Assembly (NCBI RefSeq): GCF_019083965.1
Contig: NZ_JAHRCY010000016.1
Location: 62,001-126,000 of the forward strand
Reading direction: 5' to 3'
DNA length: 64,000 nt
From: Catellatospora tritici
Lineage (GTDB): Bacteria > Actinomycetota > Actinomycetes > Mycobacteriales > Micromonosporaceae
Part shown: piece after piece, positions 25,718 through 34,497 of the stretch
How the letters are laid out: each line of letters begins with the position of its first letter
Position numbering within the stretch: the first letter of the stretch is position 1
Translations under genes and position numbers: made by a program
The notes under the pieces: model-generated
The model's input: the letters and a program-made list of their open reading frames with translations, nothing else
Told to the model about the DNA's origin: nothing
Database searches by the model: none

Positions 25718-26698
25718 ATGACATCCGCTACGCGCACCCGACGTGTGGTGCTAGAGAAGGCAGCCCAGCAGTTCGCTGAGGCGAACAGCAAGCCGCCGTT
25801 TCTCTTCCAGTTGCCGCCGGAGCAGGGTCGTCAGATCCTGGAAGACGTACAGTCCTCGCCCGATGTTCCCAAGCCGGAGATCACCGAGGAGTGGATCCAG
25901 GTCCACGGCGGGCCGACCGGCATCGTGCCGGTGCGTATCGTCAAGCCGGCCGGGGCGACCGGCACCCTGCCGGTGATCTTCTACATCCACGGGGCGGGCT
26001 GGGTGTTCGGCAGCGCCCACACCCACGATCGCCTGGTCCGCGAGCTGGCCACTCGCTCGCATGCCGCGGTGGTGTTCCCCGAGTACGACCGCTCCCCGGA
26101 GGCGAAGTACCCGACCGCGATCGAGCAGAACTACGCCGTCGCGCAGTGGGTGATGCAGCACGCGGGCGAGAAGCAGCTCGACGCCGCTCGGATGGCCGTG
26201 GTCGGCGACTCGGTGGGCGGCAACATGTCGATCGCGCTGACGCTGATGGCCAAGGAGCGCGGTGACGTGCGGCTGGTCGGGCAGGTGCTGTTCTACCCGG
26301 TGACCGACGCGAACTTCGACACCGAGTCCTACCGCCAGTTCGCCGAGGGCTACTACCTCTACCGCGACGGCATGAAGTGGTTCTGGGACCAGTACACCAC
26401 CGATGCGAAGCAGCGCGCCGAGATCACCGCGTCACCATTGCGGGCGAGTTCGGAACAGTTGCGCGGGCTGCCGCCGGCGATGGTGCTCACCGGCGAAGCC
26501 GACGTATTGCGCGATGAGGGCGAGGCCTACGCGGCGAACCTGCGTGAGGCGGGGGTGCCGGTGTCGGCCGTGCGTTTCGCGGGTGTGGTGCACGACTTTG
26601 TCATGGTCGACCTGCTGCGCGACACCGCGGCCAGTCAGGCAGCGCTGGAGCTGTCCACGGCGTTCCTGCGCAAGATCCTGGATACCGAGCACAGCTGA
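25718..26698 (+). CDS. HSL-family alpha/beta hydrolase (esterase/lipase)
   Basis: 326 residues. Oxyanion-hole motif YIHGAGW (family HGGGW, second Gly replaced by Ala, about residue 90), nucleophile elbow GDSVGG (Ser about 168), Asp in TGEADVLRDEG and His in VVHDFVM complete a hormone-sensitive-lipase triad. Soluble, intracellular. It should hydrolyse short to medium acyl esters. The ATG at 25718 starts MTSATRTRR; GGGGGAAT upstream is a weak site. A perfect 20-bp hairpin 200 bp downstream probably ends the transcript. Confidence 0.88.
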   Translation: MTSATRTRRVVLEKAAQQFAEANSKPPFLFQLPPEQGRQILEDVQSSPDVPKPEITEEWIQVHGGPTGIVPVRIVKPAGATGTLPVIFYIHGAGWVFGSAHTHDRLVRELATRSHAAVVFPEYDRSPEAKYPTAIEQNYAVAQWVMQHAGEKQLDAARMAVVGDSVGGNMSIALTLMAKERGDVRLVGQVLFYPVTDANFDTESYRQFAEGYYLYRDGMKWFWDQYTTDAKQRAEITASPLRASSEQLRGLPPAMVLTGEADVLRDEGEAYAANLREAGVPVSAVRFAGVVHDFVMVDLLRDTAASQAALELSTAFLRKILDTEHS

Positions 26699-26900
26699 TC
26701 GTCGTGCAGGCGCCGGTCCCGGACGGCCGGGACCGGCGCATATCAAGTCGGACGACCTGGTCGCTGACCTGGAACTGGGACAAGCGTGTTGGTCTGCGGG
26801 TTGATCGACAACAAGCAGGCACAGGCCACGGCGAAGATGATCCTCGACGCGGCCAAGCGCCGACCTGACTCCGGAAACTCGCAAGCCTGATCCGCACCGC

Positions 26901-26942
26901 CTGCCCGGACGGGTGGAGGCACGCCTCCACCCGTCCGGGCAG
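26901..26942. terminator. Perfect 20-bp inverted repeat, terminator-like hairpin
   Basis: CTGCCCGGACGGGTGGAGGC and its exact reverse complement are separated by 2 nt (ac). Very stable GC-rich stem without a T-run, a common actinobacterial terminator form, about 200 bp after the esterase stop. Confidence 0.75.
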
Positions 26943-26952
26943 CTAAATCACA

Positions 26953-27320
26953 GGAACGCTGCGTCAGCTGCAGTTGCCGGTCAAAGTCGTGGTGTTCGAC
27001 AACGGCGCGCTGTCATTCGTGGAACTGGAGATGAAAGCCGGCGGCATCGTCACCCTACGCCACCGGCCTGGACAACCCCGACTTCGCCGAGGTCGCCAAA
27101 GCGATCGGACTCCATGGTGTGCGGTGGGAAAGGCGGGCGATCTCGGCGATGCGCTGCGGGCCGCGTTCGCTCACGACGGCCCGGCCGTGATCGACGTCCA
27201 CACCACCCGCCACGAGATCTCCCTATCGCCTAAGATCACCCCTGCGCAGCTCAAGGGCTTCACGTTGTACCCCACCCGCACGATCCTGTCCGGCAACGCC
27301 GACGAGATCCTCGAAACGGC
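26953..27320 (+). pseudogene. Pyruvate oxidase/dehydrogenase (PoxB-like) C-terminal remnant
   Basis: The plus strand reads LPVKVVVFDNGALSFVELEMKAGG, the ThDP-enzyme C-terminal segment. It then shifts frame (TGLDNPDFAEVAKAIGLHGVRW) and returns (GDLGDALRAAFAHDGPAVIDV, KITPAQLKGFTLY, ILSGNADEILE). Two frameshifts and absence of the N-terminal two thirds make it a pseudogene. It starts 10 bp after the large hairpin, so a deletion endpoint may lie there. Confidence 0.75.
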
Positions 27321-27522
27321 CTGCGCGAACTCGACCTGGAATGATCCGGATCGGCACGAGGCGTCGACACGCCGAGATTACCGCAGGACCGCTGCTGCGG
27401 ACCTGGGCGCATACCAGGCTGCCGACCGCGCGAGTCTGACATCGATCATGTGCTTACTCGATGCAGCGGCTGCGTCGTGCTTCGCCAGGGGCGCCAAACG
27501 CCTGAACTACCCGAACCCCTGC

Positions 27523-27536
27523 GGATAAAATTATCC
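27523..27536. promoter_or_regulatory. Palindrome before heme-peroxidase operon
   Basis: GGATAAAATTATCC is a perfect 14-bp palindrome in locally AT-rich DNA 80 bp before the catalase-family start. It is either an operator or part of a promoter; no regulator gene is adjacent. Confidence 0.45.
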
Positions 27537-27615
27537 ACTCGGGGAGTAGGGGTCATCCCAGGCGATATATGGCATGTCGCCCTGACTGCGAGATCGGCAT
27601 AAGGGGGTCCGGCGC

Positions 27616-28734
27616 ATGTCACCTGAGTTCGTTCACTACGCCCCGGACATCGAGACCGTGGACCCGAACCTCGACGAGGTGCTGGCGCAGATCATCGAGT
27701 TCTGGGAGGGAAAGGCTCGTGTCTCGCCCAAGACCGAGGGCGCCGGTCGGGCCTTGCGGGGAGCGCACGCGAAGTCGTTCGGCTTGGTCAAGGCAGAGGT
27801 GGAGATACTCGCCGACGTGTCGGCTGCGTACGCGCAGGGTGTCTATGCCAAGCCGGGCCGCCACGACGCCCTGATCCGCTTCTCCAGCACATCCGGTCAT
27901 CTAGGCCCTGACGCGCAGCTCGGTGCGGGCCTCGGCTTCGCGATCAAGTTATTCGACGTCGACGGGCGCAAGCTGGTCGATGAGGAACCTGACACCAGCA
28001 CGTTCGACCTCGTGCTCAAGAACACGCCGGTCTTCATCGCAAATACGGCCCGACACTATCTATTCATCGAAGATATCGCCGGCCATCTCACGGACTATCT
28101 GGCGCGAGGTAGGGCCGGTTTCCATGAACTCCTGACCGACTTCCTCACGGGCAAAGGCACGCTGGCGCCATCCGACTGGGCGTGGGATGAGCTGCTCGCG
28201 TTCCTCACCGCGGTCCAGGTTCCAGCGCGAAACCCCCTGCTGACCACATTCTGGTCGATGGGCGCCGTCCGGCACGGCGACTACGTTGCCAAGTTCCGCA
28301 TCGCACCGGCCGCGGACAGCGCGGCACATGTCGTCCACCGTGAGGTCGACCTCACCGCCGGACCGGAGGTGTTCCGGCCGGTCCTGATCGATGAACTGCG
28401 AGCGAGCCCGTTCGACTTCGATCTTCAGGTGCAGCTGTGCACGGACCTGGACACAATGCCCGTCAACCTGGTGACGCAGGAGTGGCCCGAGAAGTTGTCT
28501 CCGTTCGTGACCGTCGCCCGCATACACCTCCCGCGCCAGGACATCTCAGGCCCGGAGAACGTGGACAAAGGCGACGCACTGGCCTTCAACCAGTGGCGCG
28601 TCACCTCCGAGCACCGACCGCTCGGCGAGATCATGAACGTACGGCGGATCTACAGCGCGTCGGCAAAGGTCCGCCGAACCCTCAACGGTCAGCCGCAGAC
28701 CGAACCCGTCAGCGCGGATTCAGTCCTGCCCTGA
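27616..28734 (+). CDS. Catalase-family heme protein (SrpA/AOS-like)
   Basis: 372 residues, shorter than true catalases (about 480 or more). The distal-His region is RGAHAKSFG (His about 51), followed by GRHDALIRFSST, FAIKLFDVDGRKL, and a C-terminal NQWRVTSEHRPLGEIMNVRRIY. This fits the minimal catalase-related family of peroxidases and allene-oxide-synthase-like enzymes. The usual proximal Tyr motif was not located with certainty. First of three genes on the plus strand with 73- and 47-bp gaps, ending in a DyP peroxidase; joint control is likely. ATG start follows AAGGGGG. Confidence 0.82.
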   Translation: MSPEFVHYAPDIETVDPNLDEVLAQIIEFWEGKARVSPKTEGAGRALRGAHAKSFGLVKAEVEILADVSAAYAQGVYAKPGRHDALIRFSSTSGHLGPDAQLGAGLGFAIKLFDVDGRKLVDEEPDTSTFDLVLKNTPVFIANTARHYLFIEDIAGHLTDYLARGRAGFHELLTDFLTGKGTLAPSDWAWDELLAFLTAVQVPARNPLLTTFWSMGAVRHGDYVAKFRIAPAADSAAHVVHREVDLTAGPEVFRPVLIDELRASPFDFDLQVQLCTDLDTMPVNLVTQEWPEKLSPFVTVARIHLPRQDISGPENVDKGDALAFNQWRVTSEHRPLGEIMNVRRIYSASAKVRRTLNGQPQTEPVSADSVLP

Positions 28735-28807
28735 TCAGGCCGGGCAGCGATACCTCAGGGACGTGCTCAACCAGGACAATTCAACCATTTTGAGAGGGCG
28801 GTAAGCC

Positions 28808-29428
28808 ATGACTGCACCGTCGCCGACGGCGAAACCGGGCCTGACCGTCGAGGAGAAAGTGAAGCAACTGCGAGAGCTGTTCGCTGACGCACCCGAGATC
28901 GGCAAGCAGGCGCTGGAGAATGTGATTCCGGAGCTGGACGCCCACCTGCGGCAGCCCGAGTACCGGGTGGAGAGCGCGGGCCGGGCCGGTGTCCGAGTCG
29001 GCAAGGTATCCGAGCTGACCATCGTGTTCACGTTCGCCCCCGGCGGGGCCAAACGGCTGCGTGCGCTGCTGAAACTGCTGGAAGGCAACTTCGAGGGAGC
29101 GGCCAAGGTCGGCAGCCTGCACGACATGCGCTTCGTGTTCCTGGACAACGACACGAGGCTGCTGTTCTGCACCACCTTCGACGGCGACTGGGATACCTAC
29201 ATCGACGACTTCGCCACGAAGATCCCCGACTACCTCGACATCCTGGACTGCTGTTTTGAGGATTGGCCGGGCATCCGCAGCCCCGGCGCCAAGGATTACC
29301 TCGCCGCGCGCCAGATCAATGCCGAAGGCTGGTACGTCGCCCACCCCGATCTCACAGTGGCGCAGATCAGCCGGCTCAAGAAGATCGGGGACGCGACCGA
29401 GGAGTTCCTGGACAAGATCGGCGACTAG
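28808..29428 (+). CDS. Peroxidase-operon partner protein, DyP-N-like fold (unknown)
   Basis: 206 residues. Helical N-terminus, then DMRFVFLDNDTRLLFCTTFDGDWDTYIDDF. That strand-helix pattern resembles the ferredoxin-like segments of DyP and heme-dependent peroxidases (RWVVLD...LLF-SNFDGD). No GxxDG or heme-His motif is present, so it is probably an accessory or substrate-binding protein rather than a peroxidase. It lies between the catalase-family and DyP genes, suggesting a complex with one of them (inference). The ATG has GAGAGGGCGG upstream. Confidence 0.75.
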   Translation: MTAPSPTAKPGLTVEEKVKQLRELFADAPEIGKQALENVIPELDAHLRQPEYRVESAGRAGVRVGKVSELTIVFTFAPGGAKRLRALLKLLEGNFEGAAKVGSLHDMRFVFLDNDTRLLFCTTFDGDWDTYIDDFATKIPDYLDILDCCFEDWPGIRSPGAKDYLAARQINAEGWYVAHPDLTVAQISRLKKIGDATEEFLDKIGD

Positions 29429-29475
29429 CACCACGGCTTCGACCTCACTCGCACTGGTTCCGCTAGGAGAACGCC

Positions 29476-30861
29476 ATGGCGCTGGCCGACCGACTCGGCG
29501 GGACGCCCCAACTGAGCCCCATCACCGTGGATCTCGACGAGATCCAGGCGACCGTGCTGCGCTACCGGCCCGAACCGTACTTCGGCACACACCTCATGCT
29601 GCACATCGCAGATGCCGACGCCGGCCGCGAACTCGTCCGGCGGCTCGTCCCGCACGTCGCCTCCGCCGCCGACTGGTGGCAGGCAGACGAGGCCTGGATC
29701 TCGGTCGCCATCAGCTACGCCGGGCTGGTGGCCCTGGGCCTGCCGGATGACTCGCTGCGCTCGTTTCCTGAGAGTTTCCGCGTGGGTATGGCGTCCCGCG
29801 CCGAACAGCTGCGCGACCACGGGGTGAACGCCCCCGCGAACTGGGACAAGCCGTTCGGCACGGGTGAGATCCACATCGGGGTGAGCGTCTTCAGCGGCAG
29901 CGAGCAGACCTGGCGTCAGACAATGGACACAGCTCGACGGCAATGCCAGGTCGCCGGAGTCATGGTGGTGACGGAGCAAGACTTCGGCGCCCAGCCCGAC
30001 AGCCGCAACTCGATGGGCTACAAGGACTCGATCGGACAGCCCGCCATCGAAGGCTGCGGCGTCGAAGCGCTACCGGGCCAGGGACGCCCGATCAAGGCCG
30101 GCGAGTTCATCCTCGGCTACCCCGGCGAGTCCGGGCAGCTGCTGCCGATGCCCTGCCCGGACCTGCTGGGCCGCAACGGCACCTTTCTCGGACTACGCAA
30201 ATACCAGACGCGCGTCGGTACGTTCAACCGCTTCCTGCGTGAACACGCCGCATCGGAGCAGGAGCGCGAACTGCTCGCGGCCAAGCTGGTAGGCCGCTGG
30301 CGCAGCGGCGCCCCCTTGACCCTCGCCCCCACACGCGACGACCCGGCACTCGGCGCGGATCCACGCCGCAACGACGACTTCACCTACGCCGACGACCCCC
30401 AAGGCCATCGCGTGCCGCTCGGGTCGCACATGCGCCGGATGAACCCACGCGACACCACCATGACACAACTCGCGGACGTGAACATTCATCGCATCATCCG
30501 GCGCAGCACCACCTATGGGGCACCCTACGATCCGGACGCGATCTCCGACAGCGACGACGAGATCGCCCGCGGCATCCACTTTCTGTTCATCAGTGCCAAG
30601 GCGATGGCCACGCTGGAGTTCCTGCAGCAGGAATGGGTCAACAACGGCAACTTCATGGACCTGGGCGACGAACGCGACCCCACCATCGGCCTGCAAGAGG
30701 AAGGGGCGACGTTCACCATCCCACGAGAACCGGTCAGACGCCGCATCCACGACATCCACACGTTCAACGTACTGCGCGGCGGCGAGTACTTCTTCCTCCC
30801 CTCACTGTCCGCATTGAAGTGGATCGGAAACCTCGATCATGCTGCCGGGGCACGCCACTGA
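29476..30861 (+). CDS. DyP-type heme peroxidase
   Basis: 461 residues. The distal motif region reads MGYKDSIGQPAIEG: the catalytic Asp of GxxDG is kept but the last Gly is Ser. Proximal side: GSHMRRMNPRD, giving the heme-ligand His. Also FLFISAKAMATLEFLQQEW and the C-terminal GGEYFFLPS typical of the family. No signal peptide, so it is cytoplasmic or encapsulated. Oxidises dyes or phenols using H2O2. AGGAG lies 7 nt before the ATG. Last gene of the heme-protein operon. The GxxDG variant could alter peroxide handling. Confidence 0.88.
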   Translation: MALADRLGGTPQLSPITVDLDEIQATVLRYRPEPYFGTHLMLHIADADAGRELVRRLVPHVASAADWWQADEAWISVAISYAGLVALGLPDDSLRSFPESFRVGMASRAEQLRDHGVNAPANWDKPFGTGEIHIGVSVFSGSEQTWRQTMDTARRQCQVAGVMVVTEQDFGAQPDSRNSMGYKDSIGQPAIEGCGVEALPGQGRPIKAGEFILGYPGESGQLLPMPCPDLLGRNGTFLGLRKYQTRVGTFNRFLREHAASEQERELLAAKLVGRWRSGAPLTLAPTRDDPALGADPRRNDDFTYADDPQGHRVPLGSHMRRMNPRDTTMTQLADVNIHRIIRRSTTYGAPYDPDAISDSDDEIARGIHFLFISAKAMATLEFLQQEWVNNGNFMDLGDERDPTIGLQEEGATFTIPREPVRRRIHDIHTFNVLRGGEYFFLPSLSALKWIGNLDHAAGARH

Positions 30862-30938
30862 ACGGCAGAGACACCAAGGCCCAACGCGCGCATTCCGATC
30901 GATGACGACGTCCGGTATGCGCGTGCCCGCGCTGGTGC

Positions 30939-31760
30939 CTACTGGGTCGCCGCGGCGGCGTTCTCGATGACCTTTGCCACCTGATCCGGGTGCGAGACCA
31001 TCACCACGTGCGATGCGCCGTCGACGACGACCGTCTCCTTGGCCGCGGCCCGCTGCGCCATGAACGCGTGCGCCTGCGGCGGGATGTTCTTGTCCGCGGT
31101 GCCGTATACGAACCACGACGGGATGTTCTTCCACGCCGCGTTCTTCGACGGCTCGTTCAGCGCCGTGTCGGTGACCGGCCGCTGGCCGATCCCCATCAGG
31201 GCGGCCTGGGCGGTCGGCACGTCGGCGGCGAACTGGTCGTGGAACTTCGCCTGGTCGATGAACATGTCGTTGCCGCCGCCCGGCAGTGGCACCGGCTTGG
31301 CCAGCGCGCTCGAGAGCGTGCTGCCGGGGAACTTCCCGGTCAGCCCGAGCGCCGTCTCGCCCACCTCGGGTGCGAACGCGGCGACGTACACCAGTGCCTT
31401 GACGTTCGGGTTCCCCTCGGCCGCATTGGTGATCACATTTCCGCCATACGAGTGCCCGACCAGCACGATCGGCCCCGGGATGCTCTTGAGGATCGCGGCG
31501 ACCTCGTCGGCGTCGCTCTGCACCCCGCGCAGGTCGTTCGGCGCCGCCACCACCTGGTAGCCCTGCGCCTGCAGCAGCGGGATAACCCCGTTCCAGCTCG
31601 ACGAGTCAGCGAACGCGCCGTGTACAAGAACAATCGTCGGCTTTGTCTGTTTCTGGGCACCCTGGCGTGGCGCCTGCTGCGCCGACGCCGGGACAGCCGC
31701 GGCCAGCAGCACCGCTGCCACCAGCCCCACGAGACCAGCGAACACCCTGCTCTTCAGCAT
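30939..31760 (-). CDS. Secreted alpha/beta hydrolase
   Basis: 273 residues from the ATG at 31760 (GGAGGAG upstream). Clear signal peptide: KSR, a hydrophobic stretch, then AVPASAQ with probable cleavage near residue 29. Mature domain: LVHGAFADSSSW, nucleophile elbow GHSYGG (Ser about 116), late Asp in YGTADKNIPP and His in ASHVVMVSHP. Similar to secreted esterases and the hydroxynitrile-lyase/methylesterase-like branch. Substrate unknown. Convergent with the peroxidase operon (77-bp gap). Confidence 0.88.
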   Translation of the reverse strand: MLKSRVFAGLVGLVAAVLLAAAVPASAQQAPRQGAQKQTKPTIVLVHGAFADSSSWNGVIPLLQAQGYQVVAAPNDLRGVQSDADEVAAILKSIPGPIVLVGHSYGGNVITNAAEGNPNVKALVYVAAFAPEVGETALGLTGKFPGSTLSSALAKPVPLPGGGNDMFIDQAKFHDQFAADVPTAQAALMGIGQRPVTDTALNEPSKNAAWKNIPSWFVYGTADKNIPPQAHAFMAQRAAAKETVVVDGASHVVMVSHPDQVAKVIENAAAATQ

Positions 31761-31946
31761 GGTCGACTCCTCCATCCGGGGGTGCATCCACGCGGCCCGG
31801 TCCGACCATGGTCACCGTACGCCGACCACCCGGCCCACACCGCCGTTTCCCGATCACACTGAACAGGAGATCTCCGCAGCAGGCGGTCGGTCTGGCACGG
31901 AGTGTCGATGTTTCCGGGTCCGGTGCCGGACCCTGGTGGGCCTTTT

Positions 31947-32370
31947 GATCAAGACTCTGGCGCCTGGACCGGAGCACGCCGCACAACGAACCGGTGCACT
32001 TCATCCAGATGTGGGTGGCTCGACGAGCCAGGGTGACCCCCGGCTACGAGCAGCGGGAGCTTTCCGCCGAACACCTGCGCGCGGGCCTCGTGCCGGTGGC
32101 CTCCGGCATGGACATGCACCGCGACGACGCGGCCATCCGCATCCACAACCCTGCTCGCCGCACGACTGGGTCCGGGTCAGACGCTGCAGTATTCGTCCAC
32201 TCCGTTCGTCGACCTGCTCCGCCCGCGGCACCGTGGAACTCGAAGGTAGCGGGCAGCTCCAGGCAGGCGAGCCGGTTCGGACGACCGCACCGGCGGTTAG
32301 AGGGATCACCGGCGCCGACGGCGCCGAGATCCTGATCTCGGAGATGCACTCCGTGCTGCGGCTGGACTGA
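31947..32370 (+). pseudogene. Pirin-family C-terminal remnant
   Basis: The plus strand reads NEPVHFIQMWVARRARVTPGYEQRELS and EHLRAGLVPVASGMDMHRDDA, characteristic pirin sequence. After a frameshift near 32170 it continues as PRGTVELEGSGQLQAGEPV and ITGADGAEILISEMH to a stop at 32370. The N-terminal cupin with the metal site is absent. A decayed gene. Confidence 0.75.
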
Positions 32371-32477
32371 GACCCGACACCCGAGCCTGATTGCCGCGAC
32401 AAGGTTGCCGCTCGACCAGCGCTGTGCTGCGATCATCTCGTCGGTTGCTACTCCTACGGGCGGGGGGTGACGTGGAC

Positions 32478-33932
32478 ATGACCATCGAACGGGACATGGT
32501 TGACGAGGTGACTGAGGTCGTCGCCGACTGCGACTCAGTCACCCGTGCCTGCAACGCGGTCGTATCGATCGTGAACGCCCGGGCCTGCGGGCCGGTGGAA
32601 GCGCTGCTGTCCACCAGCAGCCAACTGGCCTTGATCGCGTGCAGTGGCGCGTGGCAGGCGCCCAGAGCGATCCCCGTGACCTACGGCATCGTGGGACACG
32701 TGCTGGCGACCGGACACGCCGCCGCCATCGCCAATGCCTCGATCGAATATGCGGGCCTGCACCTGGGCCGCCCCGTCGGCTCGGTCGTCTGCGCACCGAT
32801 CACCGGCGGCGATCAGCCGGCCTTCGGAGTGCTCAACGTGGAGTGCGACCGGATCATGACCGAACTCGACGCCTGGACCGCGGCGCTGACCGAGGTCGGC
32901 GTGCTGCTCGGCACCCGCATCCTCCAACTCGGCGGCCCGCCCGGCGAGACCCGCGCCGAGCAACTGCTACGCCACACTCTCGCGTTCGCGGCCGTCGACG
33001 ACCCCACACAGCTGGCGGCCGACGCCTGCCGCGCGGCGGTGGAGATATGCGGGCTGGGCAGCGCCATCCTGCTCGTACGAAGCGCCGAAGCGATCATCGA
33101 ATGGCGGGCCGATACGCTCAACGTCGCTGCGACGTACTCCGAGCCCGGCTCCCGACGGCTGGTCGACACCGTCGCCGCACTCGACCCGCGATGCCTGTCG
33201 GCCATGATCGACGCGGCCTGCCACTACGGCGCCTCCCAGTCGCAGGGCGATCCCGACGGACTGGACGCACGCGGATTCGAGCCGCTCACCCAAGCCGGGG
33301 TGCGCACACTGATAGCCACCCCCGTGCGAGGGCCGGCCGCAGCACCCGAACTGGACGCCGCGATGCTCGTCATGGACGAACTCGCCGTGCGCTCGCACCC
33401 GAGCACCGTCAGCGTCCTGCAACTGCTGATGGCGAATGCGGCGGTCTGCTACGAGCGCATGTCCACGCTGCGCCAGCTCCAGGTCCTGGCCGATTTTGAC
33501 CGGTTGACCGGGCTGGGCAACCTCGGCCCATTCAACCGGCGGCTGGCGGCCACCGTCCCCTCACACACCGCCCTGCTCGCCATCGACATCGACGGCTTCA
33601 AACAGGTCAACGACACATACGGCCACGCCGAAGGGGACAAAGTCCTCACTGCGGTCGCCACCGCCATGCGGCAGGCACTGCGCGACCGCGACGAAGTCTT
33701 CCGCGTAGGCGGTGACGAGTTCGTCGCCGTGCTTGAAGTATCCGACGAAGCCCACGCCGTACGGGTCGCCGAAAGGCTCGTCGCGGCGGCCGCCGGCACT
33801 GGATGCGGCATCAGCGTGGGCATCGCGCTGCGCCGCCCCGACGAGCCCGCCGAAGCCACCCTGCACAGAGCCGACGAGGCGATGTACGTAGCCAAACGCG
33901 ACGACGCTGCCTCCGTTCATCTGGCCGTGTGA
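32478..33932 (+). CDS. Diguanylate cyclase, GAF-like sensor plus GGDEF (paralogue)
   Basis: 484 residues, exactly the length of the GGDEF protein at 7535-8989 and alignable throughout (CDSVTRACNAV, ACSGAWQAPRAI, YGIVGHVLATGH). GGDEF domain: FDRLTGLGNLG, DIDGFKQVND, VGGDEFVAVL, with the RxxD inhibitory site RDRD. Start at the ATG 32478 with GGGGGG upstream. No adjacent phosphodiesterase gene here, unlike its paralogue. Probably an active, product-inhibited cyclase sensing a small ligand through the GAF-like half. Confidence 0.9.
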   Translation: MTIERDMVDEVTEVVADCDSVTRACNAVVSIVNARACGPVEALLSTSSQLALIACSGAWQAPRAIPVTYGIVGHVLATGHAAAIANASIEYAGLHLGRPVGSVVCAPITGGDQPAFGVLNVECDRIMTELDAWTAALTEVGVLLGTRILQLGGPPGETRAEQLLRHTLAFAAVDDPTQLAADACRAAVEICGLGSAILLVRSAEAIIEWRADTLNVAATYSEPGSRRLVDTVAALDPRCLSAMIDAACHYGASQSQGDPDGLDARGFEPLTQAGVRTLIATPVRGPAAAPELDAAMLVMDELAVRSHPSTVSVLQLLMANAAVCYERMSTLRQLQVLADFDRLTGLGNLGPFNRRLAATVPSHTALLAIDIDGFKQVNDTYGHAEGDKVLTAVATAMRQALRDRDEVFRVGGDEFVAVLEVSDEAHAVRVAERLVAAAAGTGCGISVGIALRRPDEPAEATLHRADEAMYVAKRDDAASVHLAV

Positions 33933-34497
33933 GTGGTTGCGTGCGATGGCGAGAATGGGGTGCCGGTCACGAGATCGCCCCGCCGAAGGTCTCGCAGCGG
34001 CTGGATCGTGTCCGACTATGCCCGGACGGAGAAAGGCGAGACCTCCTCCTGGCCGCTTGCCCGGGTCGCGCTGGTCGGAAGCGGCCGCCAGCCGGGGACA
34101 CCTCGCGAGCGTCGGGGTGCCCGCTGAGGTTGCGCCGACTTGTTCAGGTTTGAACTGGCAGTGGCACGCAGCACGACTTAGCCGAACATGGATCCGGCAG
34201 GGCTGGAGGGCCCCGTCGACACGACTAATACACCGTGTATCGGTCTCTCCGGACGCTGCTGGAAGCAAGGCACATGCTGTCGCCGCTGTCTTTGCCTGCG
34301 ATGGGGTCAGTCACGACAGTACCCAGAGATTCACGAGCCGGCTGGGCGGACGTTGGCCGACGTCGGCGTGCTGCGACGGAATCGATGGCACCAGTGTCGG
34401 GTGCAGCGCGAGTGGCCGACATGCGTGACAACATCAGTGGGCCGTTCAGCTGCCAACGTGACGTCCAGCAACCGCCCCCGCCGCGGTCTCTGTTCGC
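33933..34497. other. 565-bp region without a gene
   Basis: Convergent space between the GGDEF gene and the MBL gene. It contains a 13-bp palindrome ATACAC-c-GTGTAT (34228-34240) but no frame with recognisable protein. Possibly decayed DNA. Confidence 0.4.

Noticed and set aside
27523..27536. AT-rich palindrome as replication origin element
   Set aside because: A single short palindrome without DnaA boxes or replication genes; better explained as a promoter or operator.
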